A DNA stretch of 64,000 nt from Himantopus leucocephalus (GCA_003993805.1 RSEF01000002.1:97520887-97584886); one strand, 5' to 3'; numbered from the stretch's first letter, positions 1-12,400 are shown. Translations and numbers: made by a program. Notes: generated from the letters alone by a model not told the origin.

Positions 1-1697
1 CAATTTTTGAACTGAAAGAACAAAGGATCAAATTAGTCTCCATAAAAGAGAGATGTCTGAACTCTGGATATTTGCCATTTTTCTAGAATAGAGTGCCCCT
101 GATGACAAAAAATTTGCTTTTTTTTAACACTTAGGAACACTGTAGTTTCAACAGAGTTGTTCTTACTCAGGCCCTGACTTGTTAGGCCCCCCAGAAGTGC
201 CATAGTGGCTGACACACTTCCTTTGAACAAGACTAAAGGAAGACTTTTTTCCCTGTCTTCCATATATTGTCCATAATACAATTGCTCCTACTGGCCATGT
301 CAGAAAGCACTTTAATGTACCCAAGGAAACACAATCTTTTGATCCCCAGAGGAATGTTATAAACATGACTGTAGATTCTTTGGGGATAAAGTTGAATTCG
401 GTACTGTTCCAGGGCAACCTTATCCATGGCATTGGAAAAAAATCAATATTCCTTGGGTGGGGGTACAAAGAGGAATACAGGGTGACTTACTACATTGGTA
501 AAGAAGGGATATTTGAAATCTTTTTTTTTCCTCAGGTCTAAGGGTGGCAAGATTTCTCTCTCTGTAAATAAGCTCTGGCTTTGGCAGACCACAGTACAGG
601 TAGTACACTTATTAGGCGATTTGGTCTTTGAAGACAAGGACTTGTTGTTAGGCTGTGACATATACCCATTGGTTAAGAACTTAATATAGACGAAAGGTAA
701 AAGAAGGAGCTGGGAAATGTAGCTGAACTGTGATCACGAAATGCTGGCTAACTTTGTGTTGTCTATACTCATTCCTGCTGAAACCATCCAGTGCATCTCA
801 GAAGTGTGTATCAAACTAAGGCCCACTTTTCTACACAAGTGCAAACCCAGTAGCTGCCGACACTGTGTGTCTCTGTGTCCATGCTGGCTGCTGTGAGTTT
901 CAGAGCAGAATAAGGGGAAATCTGAACCAATGTACTTCCATGTCCAACTGTATTGCCTACACATGTGGGCCAGAAACAAACATGTGTCCTGACATGCCTG
1001 ACCCTGTAGCCTTGGGTCACCAATACCCAATGTCAATAAAGTTGGGCCAACAAGATATCACCTCACTTGATGATAAGTGGCATTTGTAGGCTCAGACTCC
1101 ACCTATATAGTGCAGTTGCAGGAAGCCCGAATCCCAGGTGAAACACTCAGAGCACTGGGGTCTCGCAGAGCTCGGCGCAGCAGTGTGCGGGGCAAAGACT
1201 TGCTTTTTGGCCTGGTCTTCTAAAGGCAGTGTAAATATTTTTTACAAATCCTTTCATTGCCTGGACAGATGTGTTCCCTTGCATAACTGCCATACATAGC
1301 TAATACACTAGACATCTAAATAGACATCTAAATTTGTTCACAAGTACATTGAATTTGTCTAATGGCTGCTTGCATGCATGCAGTAGGGCTGTTAGCATCC
1401 TGTGATGTGATGTGGCATCCTTGCTTAGTGTAAATAAGACTCCTTACTACGAGACTACTTTTCCTTCCTCGATCAGGTTGCAAATTGTTGCAAATTAACA
1501 TCGAATTTGCAAAATCTTATTCCCTTGTCCTTCAGCCTTCAGGTAGCAGTGGTCTTTTATCTGGCCTTATTGATTGCATGTAACTACAATTAAAATAAGA
1601 AAAGTGATTGACGAAAAGTAATATACCCATGGAAATGATACAAGTGTCACCATTGTATTTACAAGGCAGTGTGTATATTTATAGATATAAAAAATAG
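1..1697. other. Unassigned intergenic sequence
   Basis: No gene recognised. On the - strand, 661 down to 33 is covered by three staggered stop-free frames of 60-100 codons in three different phases; two of the three open only with TTG. This could be a frameshifted coding relic or chance. A short richer patch at 1100-1210 has a TATA-like CTATATAG and several CpGs, but no identifiable promoter or LTR boundary. The 12-base unit AGACATCTAAAT occurs twice in tandem near 1310-1335. Confidence 0.5.
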
Positions 1698-1797
1698 NNN
1701 NNNNNNNNNNNNNNNNNNNNNNNNNNNNNNNNNNNNNNNNNNNNNNNNNNNNNNNNNNNNNNNNNNNNNNNNNNNNNNNNNNNNNNNNNNNNNNNNN
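1698..1797. other. Assembly gap (100 N)
   Basis: Exactly 100 Ns, the conventional placeholder for a scaffold gap of unknown size. The true missing length cannot be read. A pure-purine tract starts 34 bases to the right, which may have contributed to the dropout. Confidence 0.95.
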
Positions 1798-2669
1798 CTT
1801 AATATAAAGAGTGACTCACAGGGCTGTTGGAAAGAGAAGGGAAGGAAAAGAGAAAAGAAGAAAAAAAGAAGCCTAAAAAGTGAAAGATGTTAACCACATG
1901 GAAGCTCACTAGCATAATTCATAAATATATAGTAACAAAAGACAGTAGAGCTTGGTATATTTTCTCTTTGCTACCCTACATAACACGTATCCTACTTGGC
2001 AACAGGCTGTCTGTTCTTTTCTAACAAGTATTTAATTTCTTTTCTAACAAATATTTAATAACAACCACTTCTTAAAATCCAGGAAATATGTTTAGAGGGG
2101 TGCTATCAGTTATTTTGGTTTTAAAGAACTTTTTTTTTTTAATTATTATTTCCTGATGCGCTAAACCCAAAAATTGCAATGTCGGTCATTAAATGCAAAA
2201 CATTTAAGTTTTTCTCTATGGCTCAGAAGCTAGTGGCAGAGAATAAAACACAGCCAAAGCCATGCAGCAGCATATGAACAAAAAGGTGGTTAAAAAGAAG
2301 ACATAATATTTAGCTTGTGGCCTGGTAAGAACATTAAAACAGATCTCAGTAATAAAAGACAGCTCCTTTATACAATATATTGCCCCTTGCTGAGGGTAGG
2401 CAGAGCTGGTGGACACCTTGTTTCTGCCAGAAGTGATGCAAGATCAAGGTCATGCACAATCCCAGTATCCACAGGGGAGCTTCAAATATGAAATATCAGA
2501 ATTTCTTCTTCTTTGATTTAATTTTCACCATTTTAAGGCTTCCTTACTCCCTGCTGCAACTTTCTTCAACTGTCCATGTTACCTATGACATAATTTAAAG
2601 CCTTCCATACCAGGATATCACTGAATATGGTTTTATCCCTTGTCTGCTGAATAGTGGAAATAACATGCA
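1798..2669. other. Unassigned intergenic sequence between gap and CR1
   Basis: AT-rich sequence with no recognised gene. It contains the purine tract 1831-1871 and a run of nine to ten T near 2130. The duplicated phrase TTTCTAACAA(G/A)TATTTAAT occurs twice near 2017-2059. The right edge meets the readable CR1 frame at about 2670. Confidence 0.5.
1831..1871 (+). repeat. Purine-only (GA-rich) tract
   Basis: About 41 consecutive A/G bases just right of the first 100-N gap. It is low complexity and mostly A with scattered G, with no regular unit. Such mirror-like purine tracts can form triplexes and are often poorly covered in sequencing. Confidence 0.8.
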
Positions 2670-3320
2670 TCATCCAAGCACACACACAGGCTGGGTGGAG
2701 AATGGTTTGAAAGCAGCCCTGAGCAGAAGAACTTGGGGGCGTTGGTTGATGAGAAGCTCAATATGAGCTGGCAATGTGTGCTTGCAGCCCAGAAAGGCAA
2801 CTGCATCCTGGACTGCATCAAAAGAAGCGTGTCCAGCAAGTCAAGGGAGGTGATTCTCCCCCTCTACTCTGCTCTGCTGAGACCCCACCCAGAGTACTGC
2901 ATCCAATTCTGGAGCCCCCAACAGAAGAAGGACATGGACCTGTTGGACTGAGTCCAGAGGAGGGCCACGAAGATGATCAGAGGGCTGGACCACGTCTCCT
3001 GTGGAGTCAGGCTGAGAGAGTTGGGGTTGTTCAGCTTGGAGAAGAGAAGGCTCCAGCAAGACCTTATGTCAGCCTTCCAGTACTTAAAAGGGGCCTACAG
3101 AAAAACTGGAGAGGGACTCTTTGTCAGGGAGTGCATTGATAGGACAAGGTGCAACAGTTTTAAACTGAAAGAGGGTAGATTTAGATCACATATTAGGAAG
3201 ATATTCTTTACTGTGAGGGTGGTGAAACACTGGAACAGGCTGCCCAGGGAAGTTGTGGAGGCCCCATCCCTGGAGGTGTTCAAGGCCAGGCTGGATGGGG
3301 CTTTGAGCAACCTGGTCTAG
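2670..3320 (+). pseudogene. CR1 ORF2 C-terminal fragment (reverse transcriptase tail)
   Basis: One reading frame runs from about 2670 to the TAG at 3318-3320. It is broken only by a TGA at 2949-2951 where intact CR1 copies usually read Glu-Arg or similar before VQRRATKM; a CGA-to-TGA change at a methylated CpG is the likely cause. Recognisable ORF2 blocks in order are NLGALVDEKLNMS, SREVILPLYSALLRPHPEYC, a region around TKMIRGLDHVS, RELGLFSLEKRRLQQDLMSA, and VVKHWNRLPREVVEAPSLEV. These belong to the thumb and C-terminal part that follows the reverse-transcriptase palm; the endonuclease and catalytic palm are missing. It has no function of its own. Confidence 0.93.
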
Positions 3321-3410
3321 TGGGAGGTGTCCCTGCCCATGGCAGAGGGGTTGGAACTTGATGATCTTTAAGGTCCCTTCCAACTCTAACCATTCTATGA
3401 TTCTATGATT
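2670..3410 (+). mobile_element. CR1 LINE, 5'-truncated 3' end (young avian copy)
   Basis: A 5'-truncated CR1 non-LTR retrotransposon on the + strand, as is usual for CR1 because reverse transcription starts at the 3' end and often aborts. It holds the C-terminal part of ORF2, a short 3' UTR (3321-3410) with the typical GGAGGTGTCCCTGCCCATGG and AAGGTCCCTTCCAACTC stretches, and the direct terminal repeat ATTCTATGATTCTATGATT. CR1 lacks a poly-A tail and ends in such short repeats. It is the best preserved mobile element here, with one in-frame stop over about 215 codons, so it inserted relatively recently compared with the other LINE remnants. No target-site duplication is obvious, as expected for CR1. 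Confidence 0.95.
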
Positions 3411-3949
3411 TTTTGGTAATATGACTAAGAAGTGGGTTTTAATAAAGTACAAAATCATAAAGTTTTACGTGAAGACACGGACATATTATCACATTTGTCC
3501 ACACTACTGTTTTTTTGTTCTTTTTGCTGTTCTGCCTGTTGTGTGATAAACATGACTGGATAAGTTGCACAAATTTCAGGAGCTAACTATGTGATGTCCC
3601 TAATACATTTCCTTCACAGATTTAAATTTATGGGTGCAATAAGAGAAAGGATATTAAGATTTTGTTAAAATATTGATAAAAAGATACTGACTTTTCAGAA
3701 ATAAACTAGACCATGCACACATGCATTTGATTAAAAAGAGAGAGAAAAGCTGTTAGCTGAAATGTTTTATTGCTTGAAACCTGTTTTAGACTAGGAAGAG
3801 ATGATAATGTCCCTGGGTAGAATGACATATTTTGAAGAACAAGCCAAAATGATAGTTTTATTAATAACAGTAGAGCAAATCTGGTAGAGCTTTCATATGT
3901 ATGTCGGGGGGTTTTGTTGGGGTTTTTTTTTCCTAGTCTGTAATTTCTA

Positions 3950-4380
3950 TGTGGAAAGATTTCTGCTAAGCATAGCTGTCATAGGGAGACCTGGTGAGGA
4001 GATGATGCTGTATGCAAGGTTTAGCAGCCAGTGGGAAATCAGCAGTGAGTATAAGTGGAGACTCCAGAAGACAAGTAGGGTAGTGTTCGAGGAGACCAGG
4101 ACTGTTGAGTAAAAGGTATCAGCTGGGGCTCTGAGCTGTAGAGGTCTGGGCCAAACAACTATGGAATTTGGGTGACAGAATTTAAAGTTTATGTGGAAAG
4201 GCAGTGATGCTTTGAAACAGGAGGATTTGTAAGACAGAGGTCTAGAAAAAATACATCTTTGGCCAGGATGAACAGGGAAAATTGGCTTTGGAGGTCCTTG
4301 AAGTATGAAGGGATTTTTGCTGTGAAATTTTGGGGTGTCACCATTGGCCATTCTTATCCCTTAATCTCCCTTTGTAGGGG
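3950..4380. other. C-depleted tract (+ strand)
   Basis: The + strand is rich in G and A and poor in C for about 400 bases, so the - strand is pyrimidine-rich and G-poor. The skew makes stop codons rare on the - strand and explains the 134-codon frame 4351-3947. The same property recurs at 7380-7770, and with opposite polarity at 40530-40990. It may be an old retroelement or simply a strand-skewed segment; I cannot assign a family. Confidence 0.4.
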
Positions 4381-7379
4381 TGGTGACCTACACTCAGGCC
4401 GTTATAAGCGTTGTACAGTTTATTGTGCTCTCTGAACCCTTAAGGTTGAGGAGATTAGCGTAACCTTCCCAGGCATGTCTAGGAAAATGGGTGCCTGTGC
4501 TACATATGTGGGGAAAGTATGTGGTACTTCTGTATCTCTTTCATACTAGAGAGTGAGGAATATATGGAGTGCTTCCTTTGTTACCCAAAAAAGGTGAGTT
4601 AGAATAATAATGTGCAACCTGTGTAACTAAACTTGTCTGTTGGAAAAATACACTGTGGTGTGTAAGCAGTGACAGACCCCAATTATTTTCCTAGCTAGAA
4701 TAAAGAGGACCACAAAACCCCAACTTCTTCCTCCAAATGACAGACTGTTTTCCTATCTATTCAAAGGCAAATGGCCATGCCATAGTCATGCCTTGAAGTA
4801 ATATGGTGTATACACGTCCTTCCATGCACTATTCCTGAACAGTTAAAGACCTTCTGCTACTGGAAATACTTTTTATCACCTTGTATGGCCAAGGAGATTT
4901 CACTTCTTAGTACTGAATATGAATGCAACCCTACTAATTTGTCCAGCTCAGCACAGTATTTCTGGCACTGAAATGATTTAGGGAAATTCTGTGTGGTGTC
5001 ATAGGCAGCATCTTTTCATCTAACCAACAGAAGAAGTGAAAAGCACATCAGAGTTTCATGCATTGCACAAAAGCACAGCTAGACTCTCTCTCAGTAAAAT
5101 GATGGGGAGTAGGGTAATTACCATCTTGGATGTGGCAAATTGGTGTGTTCTCTGAGGACATCAGAGTATCAGGTGTAATCTTACTGTTTTATAAAGCTAC
5201 TGCATAATGCAACCAGTAGAGTGTGCCATAAAGGTTATACTAAAGGGCAGCATGATTTTAAAGTCAATCTGGTGGTCTGTGATGAACCAAGGATGTTTCT
5301 ACATGAATAGGTTAATGCAAAACCTGGTTCTAGTATGCATGCTTACTGCAACATGCATTTAATACACATGCAGGGCTACATGTGTTCCTGTATAAAGATG
5401 TAAGAAAGATGTGGAGAGACAACCAGAGACATTCTGGTCTGAAGTGGCAAAGACAGACATTTTACACCTTCTGTGAACAGGAAGCAGTGCAGGTATCATA
5501 CTAGCAAATAGATTCAAGTGACACTAAGAAAGCTTGACGAAACAATTGTTGTCTTTAAAAGAAAGCTTTAAATAAAGGACTCCAAAAACATGACAACACA
5601 CATGTCTTGACAATCAAAAGGAATTTTCATTGGAAACAATAGAAAAGAGAACAGCTGACAAGAGAAATTAATGATAATTTGGCTGCTTTGTTTTTTTTTT
5701 TAATTTTATTTCAATGGCAGATCAGAAAATAATTTTTACAGAAGCTGGATTGAATAAGGAAAAATGTAAAAATGATACACTCCCATGTGCATATGATGTC
5801 ACACTGCATGTAGATCAGATCCTTACTTACACTAATTTAGGCTCATACTATATTGAGCTATTACAGCTCGGTCCCTCCCCCCTTCCAAGTTTATGCCAAG
5901 TGAAAACCATTATAAACCAGACATGAATCTAACCCAAGACAGAGACCCCTCCAACCTTAGACTGCAATTTGGAAGTATTATATGCAAGACAATACCTGAC
6001 TGTAATTCTTCATTCACATCATTTGCTGAGAGATGTTTCTGAAGCTGAATGGTAAACACTCTCTTACTGACCTTTGACAAGTAAGGTGTTGGGATATGAG
6101 GGGAAAAATAACGAGGCTTTTATTAGAGATGCTAGAGTTCTTAAAGGTTAAATGGACTGCTACTTATTTACGTAAACTAGGAGAGTACACTGATCAGCAA
6201 TACTGGTGATAATAGAGCTTACAGCACTCAGTCTTTAAGGAAGCAGAGTTTTTCTGGCAAAATGTCAAGTGAAAAGTTGGTACTCAGTAGCTTGAGGATG
6301 ACATCCTCAATCTGTGCAATAGTTAATAAAGAGCCAGGTGTCTTTGGTAAAAGGGTAATACGAAGGAAGGAGGGGGTGGAGGGAAGGGTGACTAATGGAA
6401 CATAATTGCGTATGGATATTGGATATGGATTTTGTTCACTCTATGCAGCAACTAGGGATATTTCCATACATGTTTGAAAAATTGTCCTAGGGGACAAATG
6501 TCTGCTCCTCAGGATTTAAAAGAAAATAAGGCTGTACAAAAACAAATTTGCACAACTGGTGAAACCAATGAAAATCCTATTTCTGTGGAGAAGCAAAATC
6601 CTCCATCACCTAGTTTCTTATCTCACCCACTTTGCTGTAAGAGAAAGATACATAATTATGTGGCTGCTTGTCCATATAGTTGTGGTAAATCATATGCCTT
6701 TACTTTTAGCCTATATAAGAAAGTGCTGCTTGTCAGTTATTATAGGCAGGATTGTAGCATCACATCATTAGTAATATTAAAATTTATATTATCAATAATT
6801 TTCATTATCAGTCCCCATTATAAGTCCCTATTATTCAGTTGCATATAACTTGGCACAACTTCAGTCCTTTGGGTGGAAATTTCTCTATGTTTTGTGTCAG
6901 CCTCAGGCTAAGATTTTTTATTTTTGCATTTTATTTTAATTTTGAACAAAGTGTTTCAGCAATACATTATTTTTGTCATGTTTCTTTGAACAGCAGCCCC
7001 CTCCTTTCCAACAGAGACTTGAAATATGGGTCAGGGATGTGTTTTTTGCTGGCCCCTTCAAAATCTGTTGAAATTTGGCCAAATAATAAACATTTGATAT
7101 ATATGCTCAGCCAACTTCCTTCATATTAAAAAGCTAAAATTTCAAAAGACTCTTCCTCCCCAAGCATGTGCTATCATTTCACAGTGTCTACTGCTAGTTG
7201 AACGGTATGTGGCCTCTTTCACAGAAGGTGAGTCAATATCCTGGATCCTATCACTGGTCAGAGATTCTTCCCTTTTACTTGCTGCCTTGTGCAGGGCAAG
7301 TGTAGGGTAGGAACCAATGCCAGAATTAAGGTCAAGTTGTCCTGTGTTTTCTGTGTTGTAAGTGGCCTCCAGCTACTGC

Positions 7380-7770
7380 TCCAGAAACCTGGAGGAAGGA
7401 GGGGTTCAAAAGGCAGGTGTGGGAAAAGTTAAGGAGTTGGTCAACAAGTCTTGAGGCTCTGTCAAGGTGTTGTAACAAGGAAAGGCTTGCAATGAGGTGA
7501 GGCATGGAAATGTGATGAAGATCCAGTGAGAGGAAAGGACTGGGAAGAGGGGAAGGAGATTATGATTGGGTTGAAGATGACTTGATATTAACAAAACTAA
7601 ACCCAGGATTAGGACAGGTTAGGAAAAGATTGGGTTAAAAACATTACTGAACAGAAGCTGGGATGCAAAGACAATCATGGTTAAACGAGGAGTAAGATGG
7701 AAACAGGACAGAAAGAAATGGATGACAGATTGGAGCAAGTACATTTGAGTGCACTCTGAAGAAAAGAGAA
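7380..7770. other. C-depleted tract (+ strand)
   Basis: A second stretch in which the + strand has few C residues and many G and A, for example around 7480-7570. Read on the - strand it is a C/T-rich, G-poor sequence similar in character to 40530-40990 on the + strand. No coding frame of note and no terminal repeats are seen. Confidence 0.4.
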
Positions 7771-8004
7771 AATGCAGCTGTATCTCCACATCCATCCCTT
7801 TTACCTTGTGGCAGATATTCATAAATTGACTCTAATGTAACTTGGCTGTGGACTAAACTCTTGGTTGTCAATTTATCAATTTTTTTGCTTGCTTTTAAAA
7901 ATAAAAACTTTTAGGGCTGCGTATAACTGAAAAAAAAAAGGTTGAAGGAATGCAATTAAAGATGCAAGGATAAACATTCATGTGCTAGGGAATAATAGAT
8001 AACA

Positions 8005-8187
8005 TTTTCGATATGAGATTAGCCTGAGTGATTGAGTTCATGATTTCCAGCTTAGTCTTTAATGAACTGATGGATTTCTTTTTTTTTCTTTTTTTCTTTT
8101 TTTTCGTATGAGATTAGCTTGACCTGAGTATGAGTTAGAGCTTTTTTGTTGCAGGCAATTTCAAGTTATTGAAATTACAATTTCAAT
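8005..8187. repeat. Imperfect direct repeat around a T-tract, plus palindrome
   Basis: TTTTCGATATGAGATTAGC at 8005-8023 recurs as TTTTCGTATGAGATTAGC at 8101-8118, followed in both by a CTGAG...GAG stretch. A C-interrupted T-tract (about 8078-8105) precedes the second copy. Downstream, 8168-8187 is a perfect inverted repeat, ATTGAAATT-AC-AATTTCAAT, with 9-base arms and a 2-base centre. These may reflect local slippage or duplication; no function can be assigned. Confidence 0.6.
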
Positions 8188-9029
8188 GCAAGTTTTCTGT
8201 TGTAGGTAATTTCAGTTGGAGGTATTGGCTTTGCAAGAGATTGCTTAGATTGCCTGTATTTTTATGCTAGACTTCAGGAAGCATCAGGTGGAAGGTTCTG
8301 AGATACTATGAATCTACCTTTAAGCCACAACTCCCTTTCCTTTTTCATCTAGAGCAAGTTCTTTTTGAGGTGTTCTTTTAGTCAGTAACTCCACCACAAA
8401 TTTAGTTGCCTCATCTATGGTACAAGTGCATTTATCATGTGTGTTACAGTCTTGTTTGAAGAACGCTGATTAACTGACCTGGGCTTTCTGACCTATTCTG
8501 CACAGGTTATTATTGCACCACAAGAATAGGGTAAATTCTAAATCCTATGAAGATTTTTCCTTGTCTGCAGTCGTTTCTGCACTCTCACTCAATCAAGTAT
8601 TAATTGCTATATTGTATGTTATGGTTTTTGTACTCAAATTTTTATCAGATTTTCGTAAAACACTATGAAGTCTATGGAAGTCTAAGTATATCACATCATT
8701 TACCTTTATTAATTATATTTGTAATTCTGTCACCAAGTCATATTGAGTTAATTTGTACATGAACTGTTTTCGATGAAATCATGGAGCGTTATTATTCTCC
8801 CATAATACCCAGATAACCAGGATAACTTGCTTTTATTTATTCATCCTTTTTACCCTTTTGAAAGAATGGCACATTAGGTTTTTTCCTGTTCTTTTGAAAT
8901 TTCCCCAGTACTTGCTTGAGGTCAACATTAAAGATTCAAAAGAGTCTCTTCATTGCTGTAACTGGAACACCTTGCTCCTAAATGGTAAAAGCTGGCTCAG
9001 AGTCTGTGAGAATATATCTGAAATAGGGG

Positions 9030-10450
9030 TTCACTTTTCCATATGCATCTTTACCCATTTATTTACCTTCAACGAATTTCATCTACCATTTTATTTCCCA
9101 GTCCCTGAAGGTACAATACAGTTCCAGGTTAAGACTAAGAAGTGTCTACAGTATCTGAATTCCAGTAGTTCTATCTGCACTTCTTCACAGCCAGCCCTTT
9201 TTTCTGCTGCCTAAAATAGGTTAGTATCATAAGGAAATGTTGACACTTCATATTCACCCTCTCTTCCTTCCAGTTATTTAGAAATGCGTTGAGCAGCACA
9301 AGAACCAAAAACATGACTGTAGAGCTCCACAGGGATCCTCTTTCTACATTGAGAACGGACTCCTAATCTCTATTTCCAATCTTTTAACGAATTATTTATA
9401 CTTGCAAGGATCTTCTTTTTACTATTCTGGCTTCTCAGATTCCTTAAGAGCCCTTGGTAAGGGATCTTGTCAAATGCTTTCTGGAAATCCAAATAATCTG
9501 TACGATCAGGGTGAATCTTATTCATTCTCTTGCATTTCCTTTAAAGAACTTGTATTGATTTGAGAGGTATTATTTCTCTTTATAGAAATAGTTGTAGCTC
9601 CTTCCTATTATATCTTATTTATTAATATGTCCATTCATTCTATTCTCTATAATAGTTCCTGCTGAATTGCACAATACAGATATTGGAGTTACTAGTCTGC
9701 AGTTCCTTCAATATCCATAAACATCCTTTAAAAAAACCACAACTATTTTCAACATTACTTAGTTAATAAATTATTTCAAAATAATGACAATTCAGACAGT
9801 TCATTCTTCCATTAGCTTAGGATTCTTGGGTAGGTGCTAGCTCATGCTGGTGACTTGGCACTGTTCATTTTATCTTTTTGTCTGACAAACAGTTTTAGAA
9901 ACATTTCATTTTTAGGTGGACTTTCTGATGACCCTTTATTAAGAATTGGGGTTTAGGAATTTCTCCATTTTTTTTCATATCAAACACTAATAATTTTTTT
10001 ATTTTATTTTATTTTTTAACTGTTGTATTTTCTTCTGTCAATTCTCTTTTGATGTCCTGGTCACCTACATTCTCTACCAATTCCTTGGCACATTTCTCAA
10101 CTCTGATGTGCTTGAATAAAGCTTTATGAAAGTTTTTGTACATTTTGAAAGTTATTCCTCAAACTTTTGTTTGGACCATCATGTTGTTTTTACATTTACC
10201 TTGCCAAACTTTATGGTCTGTTCCCTTTTGCTCGTTTACACTCTACCACATGTCTTATGAGAAAGGGAAACTGGAAGAATCTTTCCCCTTACCTGCTTTT
10301 CTGCCTTGGGGTTTCTTTGGGTGTCTTTCTTCCCCCATTTTTCCCCTATGGGAGGAAGCAACAAAACGAACTTTCCTTCACTACAAAGTTTTACAGTTAA
10401 GTTGGAAACTTCCCTGTTCTTTTAGTTCCTGTGAAAAAAATATCAAGTTC
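9030..10450 (-). mobile_element. Ancient CR1-clade LINE fragment with reverse-transcriptase core
   Basis: On the - strand, 9509 down to about 9431 reads YLDFQKAFDKIPYQG, the conserved reverse-transcriptase motif of CR1/L2-type LINEs (intact family form YLDFQKAFDKVPHxxLL). Toward 10450, the - strand matches the basic pre-RT linker (a KxWQxKCKK-like phrase near 10215-10190). Toward 9030 it matches the downstream palm and thumb region, so order and spacing agree with a single LINE ORF2 read on the - strand. Stops and frameshifts break it throughout, so it is an old insertion. The closest remembered relatives are LINEs abundant in turtle and crocodilian genomes, which suggests insertion before birds diverged. 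The 3' end beyond 9030 and any 5' UTR are not discernible. Confidence 0.78.
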
Positions 10451-10712
10451 TCCAAGACCAAAGCTTAAATTGCTAGAAACAAGCAAACTGATCACAACAG
10501 AGAGTGGCAGTGAAATGTAGTGTTTCCAAACAGCTCCTGCATAAAAAGGATGTTCAAATGGTTCAGCCTCTTCTTACTCTTCCAGAGCGACATTCATTTG
10601 GTGACAAGTAACATATGCCTGCCACAGAATATGTAGGGTGTGTGCTGAGCACCATTTGATGCTCAGAAGCATCTCTAAAGTGATTGATACTTCTGTAGTA
10701 GTTTTCCTGTCA

Positions 10713-10750
10713 TTAAAAAAAAACAAAACCAAAACAAAACACAAAACAAG
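10713..10750 (+). repeat. A-rich (AAAAC)n-like simple repeat
   Basis: A run of A followed by irregular AAAAC/AAAACC units. It could be a decayed poly-A tail of a retroposed copy, but no recognisable body precedes it on either strand. Confidence 0.6.
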
Positions 10751-12400
10751 AACCAGAAAGAGAGATGGAGAGAGATTTAGTCAAATTTTAGGAAGTTCTC
10801 TGTGTCTGTATGCATATTTCTGTATCTGTGCATATTATTGACGCAGCACGCTCTTTCTAAATCATTCACTTCATCTTTTTCTTTTTTAATTTTTAATAAA
10901 GTATTCAACAAATTTGGAGAGCTGCTTTTATGATAAAGTTGGTAAAATACTGTTATGAGCAGCTTTAGGCTAAAGAATACTGTACTATTGTCACAAGCTG
11001 ACAATGTTGCTTCCAACAAAGTTAACAACACTAATTGCTCAAGGTTGGAACTTGAGAATTTCTGAACTGAAAAGGATGAGGATGGACAAAGCTTGGCTTC
11101 ACAGAACTCCCCAAGGCTTTGCAAGATTTCTGTGTGTTAGAAGTAAAACACAGTAATGACTCCATAGTCTTATATTTATTAAAGGGCTAAGTATGAGAGA
11201 CCTGTATGTATCCAATCTCATGAAGAAACATATTTTGCTGGGTAGCTATAAGTACCAGTTCTTTTCTGCCCACTTGTGATGCATTTAAGTAATCAATATC
11301 ATATCTTTATAGGCTCCTCAGAAGCACTTAGCAATGCTTCTAATTATTTTTAACCCAAAATTTATCAAGAAATCTTTACTATACATTTCTTAATCACTTT
11401 AGTCAGGCAGATAATATTTGACAGTATCTTACCTCCTCTTTTATTATCCTATGGTATTCGTTGTTAGCATAAAATATTTTTTATTCATTGTTATCCATTA
11501 TTTCTGTTTTCTAGATGCTTCCTTTAATTTCTCCTGCTGCCGTTCTGTTTATCTCCTCCCACTCTTGCTGCTGCTGTTGCTATTCTTCTGCTCTTCCTTT
11601 TTCTACACTTGTGGTGCTCTAAATCTGTCAACCAGATGTAACTTTCAGGAGTCCTGATTACAAGCAGATTTGCAAGCTCTTGTATGTTACTTTCTATTTT
11701 AAAAAGTTGACTTGGGATTTAGAAAAAGCTCCCCATTTAGTTCTTTAAATAGAAAGAAAATACTGTAACTCAATATTGGCTGCTGGTAAGCACTACTGAA
11801 ACCAACTCGTGGCTGGAAACAGATTTGTGACATTGTTTGGCTTTACATATGATGATTTATTTTAATGCTATTAGAAAGTGTGTGTAGAGGAGAGTTTGTT
11901 TTCATTTTAAGCATTTCTAAAGGTGTGAGGCCTTTTGGTGCCAGGGAATGAGACAAGGGAAGACTGTCTGGACTTCTGAAAGAAATATCCCAGTTTCAGT
12001 GACCTGCATGGTAGCTATATTTCATCTGTAAGGCTGCTCTAAGTTGTTGCATTACCCTGCGAAGTGCAGTTTGCTATTCCCTCCCTAACGTTCACAGAGC
12101 TAACTGCGCTAACTAACCTAAAGCTGCATGGCAAAAATGGGCAAAACCCCCAGTCTCTTGACTTAATAACTGTCTCATATTATGTCTTCAGTGGCAATGG
12201 CAGCCTGTTCAACCAAGCAGTCTTCAGATACGTTCTGTCATGCCAATGCAACCTGTTGTGATAAGCAACATGCAAAACACCTCCTCCTCCCCTCCTCGTA
12301 TCCACACAAACCTGCCCATGGGTGGGTGGCACGGAGAGGCTGGGTGTACTTCTACTGCATGGCAAGACACTCTCAGCTGGATATCACAGTCCAAAGACAG

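Larger units (their letters stand above)
3411..9029. other. Unassigned intergenic sequence
   Basis: No gene or clear mobile element recognised over 5.6 kb. Points of note are a C-poor + strand at 3950-4380 and again at 7380-7770, a purine-rich patch near 6363-6390, a T-tract of nine to ten bases near 5692-5702, and the small direct and inverted repeats at 8005-8187. The longest frame is a 134-codon ATG frame on the - strand ending at 3947, which matches nothing I know and lies in the compositionally skewed tract. Confidence 0.5.

Noticed and set aside
1100..1210. TATA-like word and CpGs as a promoter or LTR
   Set aside because: Isolated motif with no transcript body, initiator or repeat boundary to support it.
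1669..1893. Frames running through N blocks (also at 13392-13658 and 38758-39124)
   Set aside because: They exist only because Ns contain no stop codons.
3947..4351. 134-codon - strand frame with ATG
   Set aside because: The C-poor + strand makes stops rare on the - strand; the translation is low in Gly and Asp/Glu and matches nothing known.
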